The position numbers and the translations under genes were made by a program. Under the pieces are notes generated by a model that was not told the DNA's origin, searched no databases, and was given only the letters and a program-made list of their open reading frames with translations. Positions 15,199 through 25,497 of a DNA stretch of 64,000 bases are shown here, piece after piece; within the stretch, counting starts at the first letter, position 1; every line of letters begins with the position of its first letter. Origin of the DNA: Sphingobium sp. Z007 (GTDB lineage Bacteria; Pseudomonadota; Alphaproteobacteria; Sphingomonadales; Sphingomonadaceae); the NCBI RefSeq assembly GCF_900013425.1, contig NZ_FBXK01000005.1:1860001-1924000 (forward strand), written 5' to 3'.

Positions 15199-16482
15199 AT
15201 GAATCGACTGACAACTTCGCAGATCACCGCCTCCCTTGCCATGCTGTTGCTTGGCGCTGGGGGCGCATTATTGCTGGGCGCGTCGCCCATCGCCATCGCG
15301 CTGCCGATCCTGGGCGGCTTGCTCGTCCTGCTCATCTGTGCCGAGGGCGTGGCGACGCGGCAGTCCGCACCCGCCCCGCTAGATGCGCCCGACCTCATCG
15401 CCCATCCCGATTTCGCCAGCCTGCTGGAGGGGATTTCCGATCCCCTGATGCTGGTCGAGCGCAGTCGCATCGTGCGCGCGAATCGCGCCGCGCAACGCCT
15501 GCTGGGCACGCATATCGAGGATGAGGATGCGCGCATCGCGATCCGCCACCCCGCCGCGGCCGAGCGGCTGGCCAGCACCGCGCCGCTCGCCGAGCCGGTC
15601 ATGGTCGAACTGGTCGGCCTGGGCAGCCGCGATCAGCGCTGGCAGATGCGCATTGCGCCAGTCGGCCAGGTCGCTGACATGCGCCGCCTGGTCCATCTGG
15701 TCGATCATAGCGGCACCCACGCGGCCGAACGGATGCGCGTCGATTTCGTCGCCAATGCCAGCCATGAACTGCGTACGCCGCTGGCCGGCATATTGGGCTT
15801 CATCGAGACGCTGGCCGACCCCGAACTGGGCAAGGACGATGAAACCCGCCAGCGCTTCCTGAAGATCATGGACGGCGAGGCGCGGCGGATGCAGCGGCTG
15901 ATCGACGATCTCATCTCATTGAGTCGGATCGAGGCGGAGAAATATCGCGCGCCCGACACGCTGGTCGATCTGTCCGAACTGGCGGCCGAAGTCGTCGGCG
16001 TGTTCCGATCCAGCCATGGCGACCGTGGCCGCGAGGTCGAAATGGAGATCGCGCCGCAACTGCCCAGCGTCCAGGGCGATCGGGCGCAACTGTCGCAGCT
16101 GCTGCACAATCTGATCGGCAATGCGGTCAAATATGGTCGCCCCGGCACGCCGATACGCGTGACGCTGAATGAGGGGCCAAGCAGCATGACGCGCCTGACC
16201 GTAGCCGACGAAGGCGAAGGGATCGGCCCCGATCACCTGCCCCGCCTGACCGAGCGATTTTATCGCGTCGATTCGGGGCGCAGCCGGGCGATGGGCGGCA
16301 CAGGCCTGGGCCTCGCCATCGTCAAGCATATCGTCGAGCGGCATCGCGGGCGCTTCGATATTGCCAGCACTTTGGGCAAGGGCACCACCATCACCGTGCT
16401 GTTACCCCCGCCGATGGAAGAGGCACCAAATAAAAGCGACGAGAAAAGGCGGCCTTCGGCGCTTTCAGGGACCATGTCATGA
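15199..16482 (+). CDS. phoR: Phosphate regulon sensor histidine kinase
   Basis: A 427-residue inner-membrane kinase. Two adjacent membrane helices (about 10-28 and 33-52) are followed by a PAS-like segment, the H-box FVANASHELRTPL with His189, and N, G1 (DEGEGIG), F and G2 (GGTGLGLAIVKHI) boxes. It phosphorylates PhoB when phosphate is scarce and is held off by PstSCAB-PhoU. The short periplasmic loop is normal for PhoR. The start is the ATG at 15199; a TTG at 15172 would add nine residues. It heads the pst block, while phoB is at the far end. Confidence 0.93.
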   Translation: MNRLTTSQITASLAMLLLGAGGALLLGASPIAIALPILGGLLVLLICAEGVATRQSAPAPLDAPDLIAHPDFASLLEGISDPLMLVERSRIVRANRAAQRLLGTHIEDEDARIAIRHPAAAERLASTAPLAEPVMVELVGLGSRDQRWQMRIAPVGQVADMRRLVHLVDHSGTHAAERMRVDFVANASHELRTPLAGILGFIETLADPELGKDDETRQRFLKIMDGEARRMQRLIDDLISLSRIEAEKYRAPDTLVDLSELAAEVVGVFRSSHGDRGREVEMEIAPQLPSVQGDRAQLSQLLHNLIGNAVKYGRPGTPIRVTLNEGPSSMTRLTVADEGEGIGPDHLPRLTERFYRVDSGRSRAMGGTGLGLAIVKHIVERHRGRFDIASTLGKGTTITVLLPPPMEEAPNKSDEKRRPSALSGTMS

Positions 16483-16502
16483 AAATGAAACCTGACTGTC
16501 AC
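16474..16502 (+). promoter_or_regulatory. Candidate Pho box upstream of pstS
   Basis: ATGTCA at 16474, ATGAAA at 16485 and CTGTCA at 16496 recur with 11-base spacing, as PhoB direct repeats (CTGTCAT) do. It overlaps the last codons of phoR and lies about 85 bases before pstS, where a PhoB-dependent promoter is expected. Confidence 0.65.
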
Positions 16503-16584
16503 AAAGGCGCGATGGTCCGCGACTAGGGCGCTTCCCAGGGGGGCGGCGACAAGCGAATCGCGGCTCTGTTGTTTGGAGGTTCCC

Positions 16585-17640
16585 GTGAAGACATTCGCCT
16601 TGCTCGCCGCGACGACCGTGAGCGTTCTCAGCCTTGCCGCCTGCGGCGACCAGTCCGGCGGCGGCGCAGGCCAGACCCGCGACCAGATCCGCGCGGTCGG
16701 CTCCTCCACTGTCTATCCCTTCGCCACCGCAGTCGCCGAACTGTTCGTGCAGAGCAATGCCGGCATGAAGTCGCCGATCATCGAATCGACCGGTACCGGC
16801 GGCGGCATGAAGCTGTTCTGCGCCGGCGTGGGCGCCCAGCATCCCGACATCGCCGACGCGTCGCGCCGGATGAAGAAGGCCGAATTCGACCAGTGCGTCG
16901 CCAATGGCGTCAAGGACATTATAGAGGTTCAGGTCGGCGTCGACGGCCTGGCCTTTGCCGAATCGAAGCAGGGTCCGGGCCTGAAACTCACCCCCAAGAT
17001 CGTCTATGAGGCGCTGGCCGCTAATCCCTATGGCAAGGGGCCGAACAAGGCCCAGACGTGGAAGGATGTGGACCCCAGCCTGCCCGCGATCGCCATCTCC
17101 GTCTTCGGCCCGCCGTCCACCAGCGGCACGCGCGACTCGCTCGCCGAACTGATCCTGGAAAAGGGCTGCCAGTCGGACGAGGCGATGAAGGCGCTCAAGG
17201 AAAAGAATGAGGACGAATATAAGGCGACCTGCACGCGCGTTCGCGAAGACGGCAAATATGTCGATTCGGGCGAGAACGACAATCTGATCGTGCAGAAGCT
17301 GGGCGCGAATCCCAATGCGGTCGGCGTGTTCGGCTTCAGCTTCCTGGAGGAAAATAAGGACAGCCTGAAGGATGTGCCGATCAACGGCGTAGAGGCGACC
17401 TATGAGACCGTGTCGACCGGCCAATATCCCGGCGCACGCCCGCTCTACATCTATGTCAAGAAAGCGCATATGACGGCCATTCCTGGGCTTCAGGGCTTCC
17501 TGAACGCCTTTACCGCCAACTGGAACCCCGATGGTCCGCTGACCAAGCGCGGCATGGTCGCAGCGCCCGAAGACGTGCGCAAGAAAAGCGCCGAGATCGT
17601 CAAGGCGCTGACCGTCCTTGACGGTTCGCAGCTGAAGTAA
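16585..17640 (+). CDS. pstS: Phosphate-binding lipoprotein PstS
   Basis: Periplasmic phosphate receptor of the Pst ABC importer, 351 residues. The GTG start at 16585 is chosen because TTGGAGG stands five bases before it; the TTG at 16573 is part of that ribosome site. The N-terminus is a lipoprotein signal with lipobox LSLAAC, Cys20. Ligand-binding motifs are AVGSSTVYPF near 32 and STGTGGGMK, with GPPSTSGTRD further on, typical of the alphaproteobacterial PstS family. First gene of pstSCAB-phoU-phoB, seven bases before pstC. Confidence 0.95.
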   Translation: MKTFALLAATTVSVLSLAACGDQSGGGAGQTRDQIRAVGSSTVYPFATAVAELFVQSNAGMKSPIIESTGTGGGMKLFCAGVGAQHPDIADASRRMKKAEFDQCVANGVKDIIEVQVGVDGLAFAESKQGPGLKLTPKIVYEALAANPYGKGPNKAQTWKDVDPSLPAIAISVFGPPSTSGTRDSLAELILEKGCQSDEAMKALKEKNEDEYKATCTRVREDGKYVDSGENDNLIVQKLGANPNAVGVFGFSFLEENKDSLKDVPINGVEATYETVSTGQYPGARPLYIYVKKAHMTAIPGLQGFLNAFTANWNPDGPLTKRGMVAAPEDVRKKSAEIVKALTVLDGSQLK

Positions 17641-17647
17641 GGGCATC

Positions 17648-19042
17648 ATGACCGGACCAGCCATCCTCCTGCTGCTGGCGGGCCTGGGCGCGATCGCCTG
17701 GGTCAGCGCCCGCGCCCGCGCCCTGCGACTCCAGACCGTAGCGCGGGCGACGGGGCGGCGCGACGCCGTCCATTCGCTGCCCGGCTATCATGGCTGGTAT
17801 GTCGCGCTGTGGACGCTGATCCCGGCCGCCATCTTCCTGGCGGTCTGGGCTAATGTCGCACCGGGCCTCGTCACGCAAAGCGTGCTCGCCGATCCGGCGG
17901 CCCAAAGCCTGCCGCTGGATGGCTTCTCCCGCTCCGCCATCCTGGGCGAAGCGCGGGCGATCGCCAGCGGCGATCAGGCGGGCGCGTTCAACCCGCTGTC
18001 GCAAGGCCTGGTCGAACCCTATCGTGCCGCCCTCAACAAATATGGCGTGGCCGGCGGGGTGCTGGCGCTGGTGCTCGCTTTTGCCGGCGGCGCCTATGCC
18101 TTCACCCGTGTCCGCCCCGATTTCCGGGCGCGCACGCGGGTCGAACGGCTGGTAATGGTGTCGCTGCTGATCGCGTCGCTGATCGCGATCGTCACGACAT
18201 TGGGCATCGTCGCCTCGCTGCTGTGGGAAAGTTTCCGCTTCTTCTCGATGGTCAATCCCATAGACTTTCTGTTCGGCACCAAATGGAGCCCGCAGTCGGC
18301 CGCCATGGGCTATGGCAATGAAGATGCCTTTGGCGCGGTGCCGCTCTTCTGGGGCACCATCTTCATCGGTGCGATCATCGCGATGATCGTCGCCATCCCG
18401 CTGGGCCTGATGAGCGCCATCTACCTGACCCAATATGCCAGTCCCACGGTCCGCAAGTGGATGAAGCCGACGCTGGAGATGCTCGCGGGCGTGCCGACGG
18501 TGGTCTATGGCTATTTCGCCGCGCTGACCATCGCCCCGGCCCTCCGCGACTTCGCCGTCGCGATCGGCATCCATGGCGCCAGTTCCGAAAGCGCGCTGGC
18601 CGCGGGCCTGGTCATGGGCGTGATGATTATTCCCTTCGTCTCCTCCATGGCCGACGACAGCATCGCGGCCGTGCCGCAATCGATGCGCGACGGCAGCCTG
18701 GCGATGGGCGCAACGACCAGCGAGACGATCCGCAAGGTGCTGATCCCCGCTGCGCTGCCCGGCGTCGTAGGCGGCGTATTGCTGGCCGTCAGTCGCGCCA
18801 TCGGGGAAACCATGATCGTGGTCATGGCTGCGGGCCTGGCCGCCAACATGACGCTCAATCCCTTCGCCAGCGTGACGACGGTGACGACCCAGATCGTCCA
18901 GTTGCTGACCGGCGACCAGGAATTCGACAGCGCCAAGACGCTGGCCGCCTTCGCGCTGGGCCTGGTGCTGTTCATCGTCACCCTGTTGCTCAACATCGTG
19001 GCCCTGCGGGTCGTGAAGAAATATCGCGAGGCTTACGAATGA
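17648..19042 (+). CDS. pstC: Phosphate ABC transporter permease PstC
   Basis: Inner-membrane subunit of the Pst importer, 464 residues. This is about 140 longer than E. coli PstC because of an N-terminal region with an extra membrane helix pair and a loop (about 1-165), common in alphaproteobacteria. The permease core has six helices; the EAA-like loop reads VPQSMRDGSLAMGATTSETI, followed by ISRAIGET-type sequence (SRAIGETMIVVMA). The stop overlaps the pstA start as ATGA. Confidence 0.94.
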   Translation: MTGPAILLLLAGLGAIAWVSARARALRLQTVARATGRRDAVHSLPGYHGWYVALWTLIPAAIFLAVWANVAPGLVTQSVLADPAAQSLPLDGFSRSAILGEARAIASGDQAGAFNPLSQGLVEPYRAALNKYGVAGGVLALVLAFAGGAYAFTRVRPDFRARTRVERLVMVSLLIASLIAIVTTLGIVASLLWESFRFFSMVNPIDFLFGTKWSPQSAAMGYGNEDAFGAVPLFWGTIFIGAIIAMIVAIPLGLMSAIYLTQYASPTVRKWMKPTLEMLAGVPTVVYGYFAALTIAPALRDFAVAIGIHGASSESALAAGLVMGVMIIPFVSSMADDSIAAVPQSMRDGSLAMGATTSETIRKVLIPAALPGVVGGVLLAVSRAIGETMIVVMAAGLAANMTLNPFASVTTVTTQIVQLLTGDQEFDSAKTLAAFALGLVLFIVTLLLNIVALRVVKKYREAYE

Positions 19043-20283
19043 GTGCGACACGCACCCCCACCGACTGGAAGTCGGATGTCATGCAGAAGCGGATCGCGGG
19101 GCGTTACGCAGCCGAGCGCCGCTTCAAGTTCGCGGGCCTGTTCGCGGTCGTCCTGTCCGCCTCTTTCCTGGCCTTCCTGCTTTTCACCATGATGGGCAAC
19201 GGCCTGCGGGGTTTCACCCGCACCGAAATCGCGCTGAAGATCGACTTCCCGGCCTCGCCGCTGCTGCTCGATCCCGCCGCGATCACGGACGAATCGCTGA
19301 ACCAGGCCAATCTGCCGATGGTAACGGATACGGTCGCCAAAAAGCTGCTGGGTGCCGACGCCGACGCGCTACTGTCGCCGACCGCCTGGATCAGCATTCG
19401 CGACGCGATCAAGGCTGATCCCAAGATATTGAGCCGGACCGAGACGATCAGCGTGCCCGCCTCGACCGGGCTGGACCTGGCCGCCAAGAGCCAGGGTTCA
19501 CCTGAAATGGAGGCTGCCGTCACGCGGCTGAAGCAGCAGGGCGTCTTGTCGACCGGCTTTAACTGGAGCTTCCTGTCGGCCAGCGACGGCACCGACCCGA
19601 CCCAGGTCGGCATCTGGGGCGCGTTCAAGGGGTCGCTGCTGACGATGATCGTGACACTGCTGCTCAGCTTCCCGATCGGCGTCGCCACGGCGCTCTATCT
19701 GGAGGAATATGCCCGCAAAAGCTGGTGGACCGACATTATCGAGGTGTCGATCAACAATCTGGCGGCGGTGCCTTCGATCATCTTCGGCCTGCTGGGCCTG
19801 TCGATCTTCCTGAACCTTGCCCATCTGCCGCGATCCGCTGCGTTGGTCGGCGGCATGACGCTGGCGCTGATGACGATGCCAGTCATCGTCATTGCCGGCC
19901 GCAACGCGATCAAATCGGTGCCGCCCAGCATCCGCGACGCGGCGCTCGGCATCGGGGCAAGTCCCGTGCAGGTCGTGTTCCAGCACGTGTTGCCGCTTGC
20001 CCTGCCCGGCATCCTGACCGGCACGATCATCGGCATGGCCCGCGCCCTGGGCGAAACCGCGCCGCTGCTGATGATCGGCATGCGCGCCTTCATCGCGACA
20101 CCGCCGGGCGGCATCACTGACCCTGCAACCGTGCTGCCGGTGCAGATCTTCCTCTGGTCCGATGAAGTCTCCAAGGGTTTCGTCGAAAAGACCTCCGCCG
20201 CGATCATCGTTCTGCTGGCCTTTCTGCTCGCGATGAACGGCCTCGCCATCTACCTGCGCAACAAGTTTGAAACACGGTGGTAA
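19039..20283 (+). CDS. pstA: Phosphate ABC transporter permease PstA with N-terminal DUF3333 region
   Basis: Second Pst permease subunit, 414 residues. An N-terminal DUF3333-type extension (about 1-185, one membrane helix and a periplasmic segment) precedes the six-helix permease core. The core has the EAA loop [20 protein letters not shown] and [15 protein letters not shown]. Such extended PstA proteins are normal in alphaproteobacteria. The ATG at 19039 overlaps the pstC stop; the much longer in-frame reading upstream lies inside pstC and is an artefact. Its stop overlaps the first ATG of pstB. Confidence 0.94.
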   Translation: MSATRTPTDWKSDVMQKRIAGRYAAERRFKFAGLFAVVLSASFLAFLLFTMMGNGLRGFTRTEIALKIDFPASPLLLDPAAITDESLNQANLPMVTDTVAKKLLGADADALLSPTAWISIRDAIKADPKILSRTETISVPASTGLDLAAKSQGSPEMEAAVTRLKQQGVLSTGFNWSFLSASDGTDPTQVGIWGAFKGSLLTMIVTLLLSFPIGVATALYLEEYARKSWWTDIIEVSINNLAAVPSIIFGLLGLSIFLNLAHLPRSAALVGGMTLALMTMPVIVIAGRNAIKSVPPSIRDAALGIGASPVQVVFQHVLPLALPGILTGTIIGMARALGETAPLLMIGMRAFIATPPGGITDPATVLPVQIFLWSDEVSKGFVEKTSAAIIVLLAFLLAMNGLAIYLRNKFETRW

Positions 20284-21080
20284 TGACACCCATGACAGAA
20301 GAACAAACCAAGCTGGCCATTGAAAATCCCAAGATGTCCGCCCGCGACGTCAAGGTTTTCTATGGCGACAAGCAGGCGATCAAGGGCGTGTCGATCGATG
20401 TCGGCATGGACCATGTCACCGCCTTCATCGGCCCGTCGGGCTGCGGCAAATCCACCTTCCTGCGGACACTCAACCGCATGAACGACACCGTGGCATCGGC
20501 GCGGGTAGAGGGTGAGATCACGCTGGACGGCGAGAATATCTACGCTGCGTCGATGGACGTGGTGCAGTTGCGCGCGCGGGTGGGCATGGTGTTCCAAAAG
20601 CCCAACCCTTTCCCCAAGTCGATCTACGAAAATATCGCTTATGGCCCGCGCATCCACGGCTTGGCCGCGGGCAAGGCGGACATGGACGTCATCGTCGAAA
20701 AGTCGCTGCGCCGCGCGGGCCTGTGGGACGAGGTGAAGGACCGGCTGACCGAAAGCGGCACCGCCCTGTCGGGCGGCCAGCAGCAACGGCTGTGCATCGG
20801 CCGCGCGATCGCGGTCGAACCCGAAGTGATCCTGATGGACGAGCCTTGTTCAGCGCTCGATCCCATAGCGACCGCCAAGATCGAGGAGTTGATCCACGAA
20901 CTGCGCGGCCGTTACGCGATCGTCATCGTCACGCACAACATGCAGCAGGCCGCGCGCGTGTCGCAGCGGACCGCCTTTTTCCACCTGGGCGACTTGGTCG
21001 AATATGGGGTGACGAGCGACATCTTCACCAATCCCCGCCAGGAGCGGACCAAGGATTATATCACCGGTCGCTACGGCTGA
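20283..21080 (+). CDS. pstB: Phosphate ABC transporter ATP-binding protein PstB
   Basis: ATPase of the Pst importer, 265 residues from the ATG at 20283, which overlaps the pstA stop; an in-frame ATG at 20292 is an alternative. Walker A GPSGCGKS is at 50-57, the ABC signature is [16 protein letters not shown], Walker B is [13 protein letters not shown], and the switch His is in [28 protein letters not shown] and the Q-loop [12 protein letters not shown] are diagnostic for PstB. Confidence 0.96.
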   Translation: MTPMTEEQTKLAIENPKMSARDVKVFYGDKQAIKGVSIDVGMDHVTAFIGPSGCGKSTFLRTLNRMNDTVASARVEGEITLDGENIYAASMDVVQLRARVGMVFQKPNPFPKSIYENIAYGPRIHGLAAGKADMDVIVEKSLRRAGLWDEVKDRLTESGTALSGGQQQRLCIGRAIAVEPEVILMDEPCSALDPIATAKIEELIHELRGRYAIVIVTHNMQQAARVSQRTAFFHLGDLVEYGVTSDIFTNPRQERTKDYITGRYG

Positions 21081-21097
21081 TCCGGGGGAGAGACATC

Positions 21098-21793
21098 ATG
21101 GCTGAACATACGATCAAGGCATTTGACGAGGAAATCGACCGGCTGCGCGGGCTGATCGCCGAGATGGGCGGGCGCGCGGAAGCGGCGATCGAAAATGCGA
21201 TGCTGGCCCTGCAACGGCAGGACAAAGTGCTCGCCGCGCAAGTGGTCGAGGGCGACAAGCGGATCGACGCAATCGAGGCGGAAGTCGAGAAGCTGGTGAT
21301 CCAGGTGATTGCGCTCCGCGCGCCGATGGCGAACGACCTGCGCGACGTGATCGCGGCATTGAAAATCGTGAGCGTGGTCGAGCGCATCGGCGACTATGCC
21401 AAGAATATCGCCAAGCGCGTGCCGCTGATCGCCACGAACACCCGCATCCTCGAACCCATTTCCCTGCTGCCTTCGATGGGCCAGGTCGCAGGCGAGATGG
21501 TGCATGATGCGCTCAACGCTTTTGCCGCCCGCGATGCCGACCTGGCGCTGGCGGTGGTCGAGCGCGACACGGTGGTTGACGATTTCTATAACAGCGTGTT
21601 CCGCACGCTCGTCACCTTCATGGTGGAAAATCCCAAGACGATCAGCGAGTGCGCGCATCTGCTGTTCATCGCCAAGAATATCGAGCGGATCGGCGACCAT
21701 GCGACCAATGTCGCGGAAATGGTCTATTATGCGGCCACTGGCCAGACCCTGCCGGAGCGCGAGCGCGGCGCCGACATGCAGCCGGAGGACTAG
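21098..21793 (+). CDS. phoU: Phosphate signalling regulator PhoU
   Basis: A 231-residue protein of two PhoU helical repeats that links Pst transport state to PhoR kinase activity. The repeats carry the metal-binding motifs VVERIGDYAKNIAKR in the first half and NIERIGDHATNVAEM in the second. The ATG follows a strong GGGGGAGAG site. It is 17 bases after pstB and three bases before phoB, so all belong to one transcript. Confidence 0.95.
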   Translation: MAEHTIKAFDEEIDRLRGLIAEMGGRAEAAIENAMLALQRQDKVLAAQVVEGDKRIDAIEAEVEKLVIQVIALRAPMANDLRDVIAALKIVSVVERIGDYAKNIAKRVPLIATNTRILEPISLLPSMGQVAGEMVHDALNAFAARDADLALAVVERDTVVDDFYNSVFRTLVTFMVENPKTISECAHLLFIAKNIERIGDHATNVAEMVYYAATGQTLPERERGADMQPED

Positions 21794-21796
21794 ACC

Positions 21797-22498
21797 ATGG
21801 CACGAGCGAAAATGCTGCTGGTCGAGGACGACGCCGCGCTGGCCGAACTCCTCATCTGGCATTTCAAGCGCGAGGATTTCGACGTCGCCCACACGGTCGA
21901 CGGCGAAGAAGCGCTGCTGATGGCGCAGGAAAATGTCCCCGACATCGTGCTGCTCGACTGGATGGTCGAAAGCCTGTCTGGCATCGAAGTGTGCCGCCGC
22001 CTGCGCCGCATGAACGGCACCGCCAACATTCCAATCATCATGCTCACCGCGCGCGGTGAGGAAGAGGATCGGGTCCGCGGCCTGGAAACCGGCGCGGACG
22101 ATTATGTGACCAAGCCCTTCTCCCCGCGCGAACTGGTGGCGCGGGTCGGCGCGGTGCTGCGCCGCGTGCGCCCGGCGCTCGCCGGCGAAACGCTGACCTT
22201 TTCCGACGTGGAGATGGACACGGTCGGCCACAAGGTCCGCCGCAGCGGCCAGGTGATCCCACTCGGCCCCACCGAGTTCCGCCTGCTCAAGCATTTCCTG
22301 GAGCATCCCGGCTGGGTCTTCTCGCGCGAGCGGCTGCTCGACAGCGTCTGGGGCCAGGATAGCGACATCGAATTGCGCACGGTGGACGTCCATATCCGCC
22401 GCCTGCGCAAGGCGATCAATGGCGACGGCCAGTATCAGGACATCATCCGCACGGTGCGGTCCGCCGGCTATGCGCTGGACACCGACGGAATAGGCTGA
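21797..22498 (+). CDS. phoB: Phosphate regulon response regulator PhoB
   Basis: A 233-residue OmpR-class regulator. The receiver domain has acidic EDD at 10-12, the phosphoacceptor Asp54 in LLDWM, and Lys in VTKPF. The C-terminal winged helix reads LGPTEFRLLKHFLEHPGWVFSRE and VDVHIRRLRKAI, typical of PhoB. It would bind the Pho box before pstS, autoregulating the operon. Last gene of the block, followed by an intrinsic terminator. Confidence 0.95.
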   Translation: MARAKMLLVEDDAALAELLIWHFKREDFDVAHTVDGEEALLMAQENVPDIVLLDWMVESLSGIEVCRRLRRMNGTANIPIIMLTARGEEEDRVRGLETGADDYVTKPFSPRELVARVGAVLRRVRPALAGETLTFSDVEMDTVGHKVRRSGQVIPLGPTEFRLLKHFLEHPGWVFSRERLLDSVWGQDSDIELRTVDVHIRRLRKAINGDGQYQDIIRTVRSAGYALDTDGIG

Positions 22499-22521
22499 AC
22501 CATCGCCCTATGACATCTCAT

Positions 22522-22554
22522 AAAAACGCCCCAAGGTGACTTGGGGCGTTTTTT
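22522..22554 (+). terminator. Intrinsic terminator of the pst-phoB operon
   Basis: AAAAACGCCCCAAG (22522-22535) pairs perfectly with CTTGGGGCGTTTTT (22540-22553) around GTGA, followed by more T. It is also usable for def on the opposite strand, which ends at 22575. Confidence 0.92.
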
Positions 22555-22574
22555 ATATATGCCGATAAATCCGC

Positions 22575-23105
22575 TCAGGCCGCGCGGCGGGCCTTGTTCA
22601 GTTTCTTGAGCAGCATATCGCGCTTCAGGCGCGACAGATGGTCGATGAACAACACGCCTTCCAGATGATCCATCTCATGCTGGAGGCAGGTGGCGAGCAG
22701 ACCTTCGAGCTGTTCTTCATGGATGCGGCCATCCCTATCCATCCAACTGGCGCGGATCACCGCCGGGCGCTCCACCTCGGCATATTGGTCGGGGACGGAC
22801 AGGCAGCCTTCCTGATAGACCGACAATTCCTCCGAGCCCTTCAAAATCTGCGGATTGATGAAGACCATCGGCTTCTTGACCGGCTTGGCGTCTTCTTCAT
22901 CCGATTCGGGTTCCTGCAGGTCCATTACCAACACCCGTTTGGGCACGCCGACCTGGATCGCGGCCAGGCCAATGCCCGGCGCGTCGTACATCGTTTCGAA
23001 CATATCGTCGATCAGCCGCTGCAGATCGTCATCGATCGCATCCACAGGGGTCGAAATGGTGCGCAGGCGCGGGTCGGGCGCCTCGAGGATCGGTAGGATT
23101 GCCAT
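22575..23105 (-). CDS. def: Peptide deformylase
   Basis: A 176-residue metal enzyme that removes the N-formyl group from nascent proteins. All three motifs are present: [10 protein letters not shown] (44-53), EGCLSVP with metal ligand Cys101, and HEMDH with His143 and His147. The insert [13 protein letters not shown] between the first two motifs is usual in alphaproteobacteria. The ATG at 23105 begins [15 protein letters not shown]; longer readings enter recR in another frame. Just downstream of recR on the same strand; fmt, its functional partner, is divergent beyond recR. Confidence 0.95.
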   Translation of the reverse strand: MAILPILEAPDPRLRTISTPVDAIDDDLQRLIDDMFETMYDAPGIGLAAIQVGVPKRVLVMDLQEPESDEEDAKPVKKPMVFINPQILKGSEELSVYQEGCLSVPDQYAEVERPAVIRASWMDRDGRIHEEQLEGLLATCLQHEMDHLEGVLFIDHLSRLKRDMLLKKLNKARRAA

Positions 23106-23164
23106 GGTTCGAACATAGATGGAACGGCGCGATATTTCAAGCCACCGCCCCGCATCCAAAGCCG

Positions 23165-23761
23165 CTAACCCACCGGCCGCCGCGCCCGCAGCGCCTGGGC
23201 CAGCGTGCCTTCGTCCAGATAATCCAGTTCCCCGCCGACCGGCACGCCATGGGCGAGCTGCGTAAGACGGATGGGAAATCGCTCCAGCCGTTCGGCCAGA
23301 TAATGGGCGGTCGTCTGCCCCTCCAGCGTGGCGTTCATCGCCAGCACCACTTCGTCCACGCCGCCCGGCTCCAGCCGCGCGACCAGCGCGTCGATCGTGA
23401 GATCCTCCGGCCGCACCCCCTCCAATGCCGACAGCCGACCGCCCAGCACATGGAAGCGACCGGGAAAGAGACGCGACTTGTCGAGCGCCCACAGGTCCGC
23501 GACATCCTCCACCACGCACAGCGCACGCGCGTCGCGGCGCGGATCGGCGCAGATGCCGCAGGGATCGACCGTGTCGACATTGCCGCAAATATGGCAGGTG
23601 ACCAGCCGCTCGTTCACCGCCTCCAGCGCGCGCAGCAGCGGCTCCAGCGCGCCCTCCCGCTTTTTCAGCAGATGCAGCACCGCGCGCCGGGCCGAACGGG
23701 GGCCAAGGCCGGGCAGGCGGGACAGCGCCTGGGTCAGCGTTTCGATTTCAGGTGAAGCCAT
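23165..23761 (-). CDS. recR: Recombination mediator protein RecR
   Basis: A 198-residue DNA repair protein that works with RecF and RecO to load RecA at gaps. It shows the N-terminal helix-hairpin-helix ([20 protein letters not shown]), a zinc finger [16 protein letters not shown], a Toprim domain ([13 protein letters not shown]) and a C-terminal [19 protein letters not shown] block. Length is normal. It is divergent from fmt, with def downstream. Confidence 0.95.
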   Translation of the reverse strand: MASPEIETLTQALSRLPGLGPRSARRAVLHLLKKREGALEPLLRALEAVNERLVTCHICGNVDTVDPCGICADPRRDARALCVVEDVADLWALDKSRLFPGRFHVLGGRLSALEGVRPEDLTIDALVARLEPGGVDEVVLAMNATLEGQTTAHYLAERLERFPIRLTQLAHGVPVGGELDYLDEGTLAQALRARRPVG

Positions 23762-23814
23762 ATCGTGAGATAAGGGGTTGCAACCGGGCGAGACAAGAGG
23801 TTTGAGCGTTCACT

Positions 23815-24723
23815 ATGCGTATCATCTATATGGGCACCCCCGATTTCGCCGTTCCGGCGCTCGACGCGCTGGCGAAAGCGGGTCATGACATCGTCGCGGT
23901 CTACAGCCAGCCGCCCCGCCCGGCCGGTCGTGGCAAGGGTTTGCGCCCTTCCCCGGTCCATGTTCGGGCCGAAGAGATGGGGATAGAAGTCCGCACGCCC
24001 GTATCGCTGAAAGATAGCGACGTACAGGCCGCCTTCGCCGCGCTCGACGCCGATGTCGCGGTGGTCGCCGCTTATGGGTTGATCCTGCCGCGCGCAGTGC
24101 TGGGCGCGCCGCGCCACGGCTGCATGAACATCCACGCATCGCTGCTGCCACGCTGGCGCGGCGCGGCGCCGATCCAGCGGGCGATCCTGTCGGGCGACAA
24201 TGTCACCGGCGTCACCATCATGGATATGGAAGCGGGCCTGGACACCGGGCCGATGCGCGCCAAATACATCACCCCGATCGAATATAAGACCGCTGGCCAG
24301 CTGACCGTCGAACTGGCGCAGGCGGGCGCAGACCTGATGGTCGAGGTGCTGGACGACGTCTCGCTGCACCCGGCCTTGGCGCAGCCTAACGAGGGTGTCA
24401 CCTATGCGGCCAAGATCGACAAGGCGGAGGCACGGATCGACTTTACCCGCCCGGCGATCCAGGTCGAGCGCCAGGTGCGGGCCTTCAATCCGTTCCCCGG
24501 CGCCTTCTTCGAATATGGCGGCGAACGGTTCCGCATTCTGGCGGCGCATGTCGAACATGAGGACGGCGCGCCGGGCGCATTGCTGGACGACGCACTGCTG
24601 ATCGGCTGTGGCCACGGGGCCATCCGCGTCACACAAATCCAGCGCGCGGGGAAGGGCGCGATGACGCCGGAGGATTTGCTGCGCGGCTATGCCATGCCGC
24701 AGGGGAGCCGGGTGGATGGATAG
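23815..24723 (+). CDS. fmt: Methionyl-tRNA formyltransferase
   Basis: A 302-residue enzyme that formylates initiator Met-tRNA using 10-formyl-tetrahydrofolate. It begins [19 protein letters not shown] and carries the catalytic block [20 protein letters not shown] (Asn, His) and [16 protein letters not shown]. The C-terminal OB-like domain (about 205-302) is complete. truA follows 18 bases later, an order common in alphaproteobacteria. Confidence 0.95.
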   Translation: MRIIYMGTPDFAVPALDALAKAGHDIVAVYSQPPRPAGRGKGLRPSPVHVRAEEMGIEVRTPVSLKDSDVQAAFAALDADVAVVAAYGLILPRAVLGAPRHGCMNIHASLLPRWRGAAPIQRAILSGDNVTGVTIMDMEAGLDTGPMRAKYITPIEYKTAGQLTVELAQAGADLMVEVLDDVSLHPALAQPNEGVTYAAKIDKAEARIDFTRPAIQVERQVRAFNPFPGAFFEYGGERFRILAAHVEHEDGAPGALLDDALLIGCGHGAIRVTQIQRAGKGAMTPEDLLRGYAMPQGSRVDG

Positions 24724-24741
24724 GCGGAACGCAGCCCGGAC

Positions 24742-25497
24742 ATGACCCGTTTCGCCTTCACCGTGGAATTCGACGGCCGCCCCTTCATGGGCTGGCAGCG
24801 CCAGGCCCATGGCCCCAGCGTGCAGCAAACAATCGAGGATGCGATCTTCGCCGTGACCGGCGAGCGCGTCGCGATCCATGCCGCCGGGCGCACCGATGCT
24901 GGCGTCCACGGCCTGGCCATGCGCGCCCATGCCGATATCGACAAGACCATCGCGCCCTTTCGACTTATGGGGGCGATTAACGCCCGCATGCGGCCCGCCC
25001 CCGTCTCCATCCTGGCGTGCGAGCCAGCCGTGGACGATTGGCATGCGCGTTTTTCCTGTATCGGGCGGTCCTATATCTATCGCATCGCCAACCGCCGCGC
25101 GCCGCTGACCTTCGAACGGGGACTGGCGTGGTGGGTGATTCAGCCGCTCGACGTGCCGGCAATGCAGGACGCGGCGCAGATACTGGTCGGGCGGCACGAT
25201 TTCACCACCTTCCGATCCGCCCATTGCCAGGCGCAAAGCCCGGTCAAGTCGCTCGACCGGCTGGATGTGACACGCGACGGCGACCGCATCGCGATCCATG
25301 CGGCGGCCCGCTCCTTCCTTCATCATCAGGTGCGGTCGATGGTCGGGTGCCTGGCGATGGTCGGCATGGGGCGATGGACCGCGAACGATCTACGCGCGGC
25401 GCTGGCGGCTAGGGATCGGGCGGCGCTGGGCCTCAACGCCCCGCCGGACGGGCTGTATTTCGTGCGGGCGGACTATCCCGATCCGACCGTCACATGA
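24742..25497 (+). CDS. truA: tRNA pseudouridine(38-40) synthase
   Basis: A 251-residue TruA that modifies uridines 38-40 of the tRNA anticodon arm. [12 protein letters not shown] and the catalytic Asp52 in [11 protein letters not shown] are clear, and [13 protein letters not shown] and PPDGLYFV mark the C-terminal half. It is probably cotranscribed with fmt. Its last eight bases overlap the convergent PAS-GGDEF gene. Confidence 0.95.
   Translation: MTRFAFTVEFDGRPFMGWQRQAHGPSVQQTIEDAIFAVTGERVAIHAAGRTDAGVHGLAMRAHADIDKTIAPFRLMGAINARMRPAPVSILACEPAVDDWHARFSCIGRSYIYRIANRRAPLTFERGLAWWVIQPLDVPAMQDAAQILVGRHDFTTFRSAHCQAQSPVKSLDRLDVTRDGDRIAIHAAARSFLHHQVRSMVGCLAMVGMGRWTANDLRAALAARDRAALGLNAPPDGLYFVRADYPDPTVT

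Noticed and set aside
18457..19038. Long N-terminal extension of pstA
   Set aside because: The extension lies wholly inside pstC in another frame; the ATGA overlap at 19039 and the [11 protein letters not shown] start are clearly the real beginning.
24725..24750. GGAAC-N17-CGTT motif near the truA start
   Set aside because: The -10 part falls inside the truA coding sequence, 18 bases from fmt, where no separate promoter would produce a full truA message.
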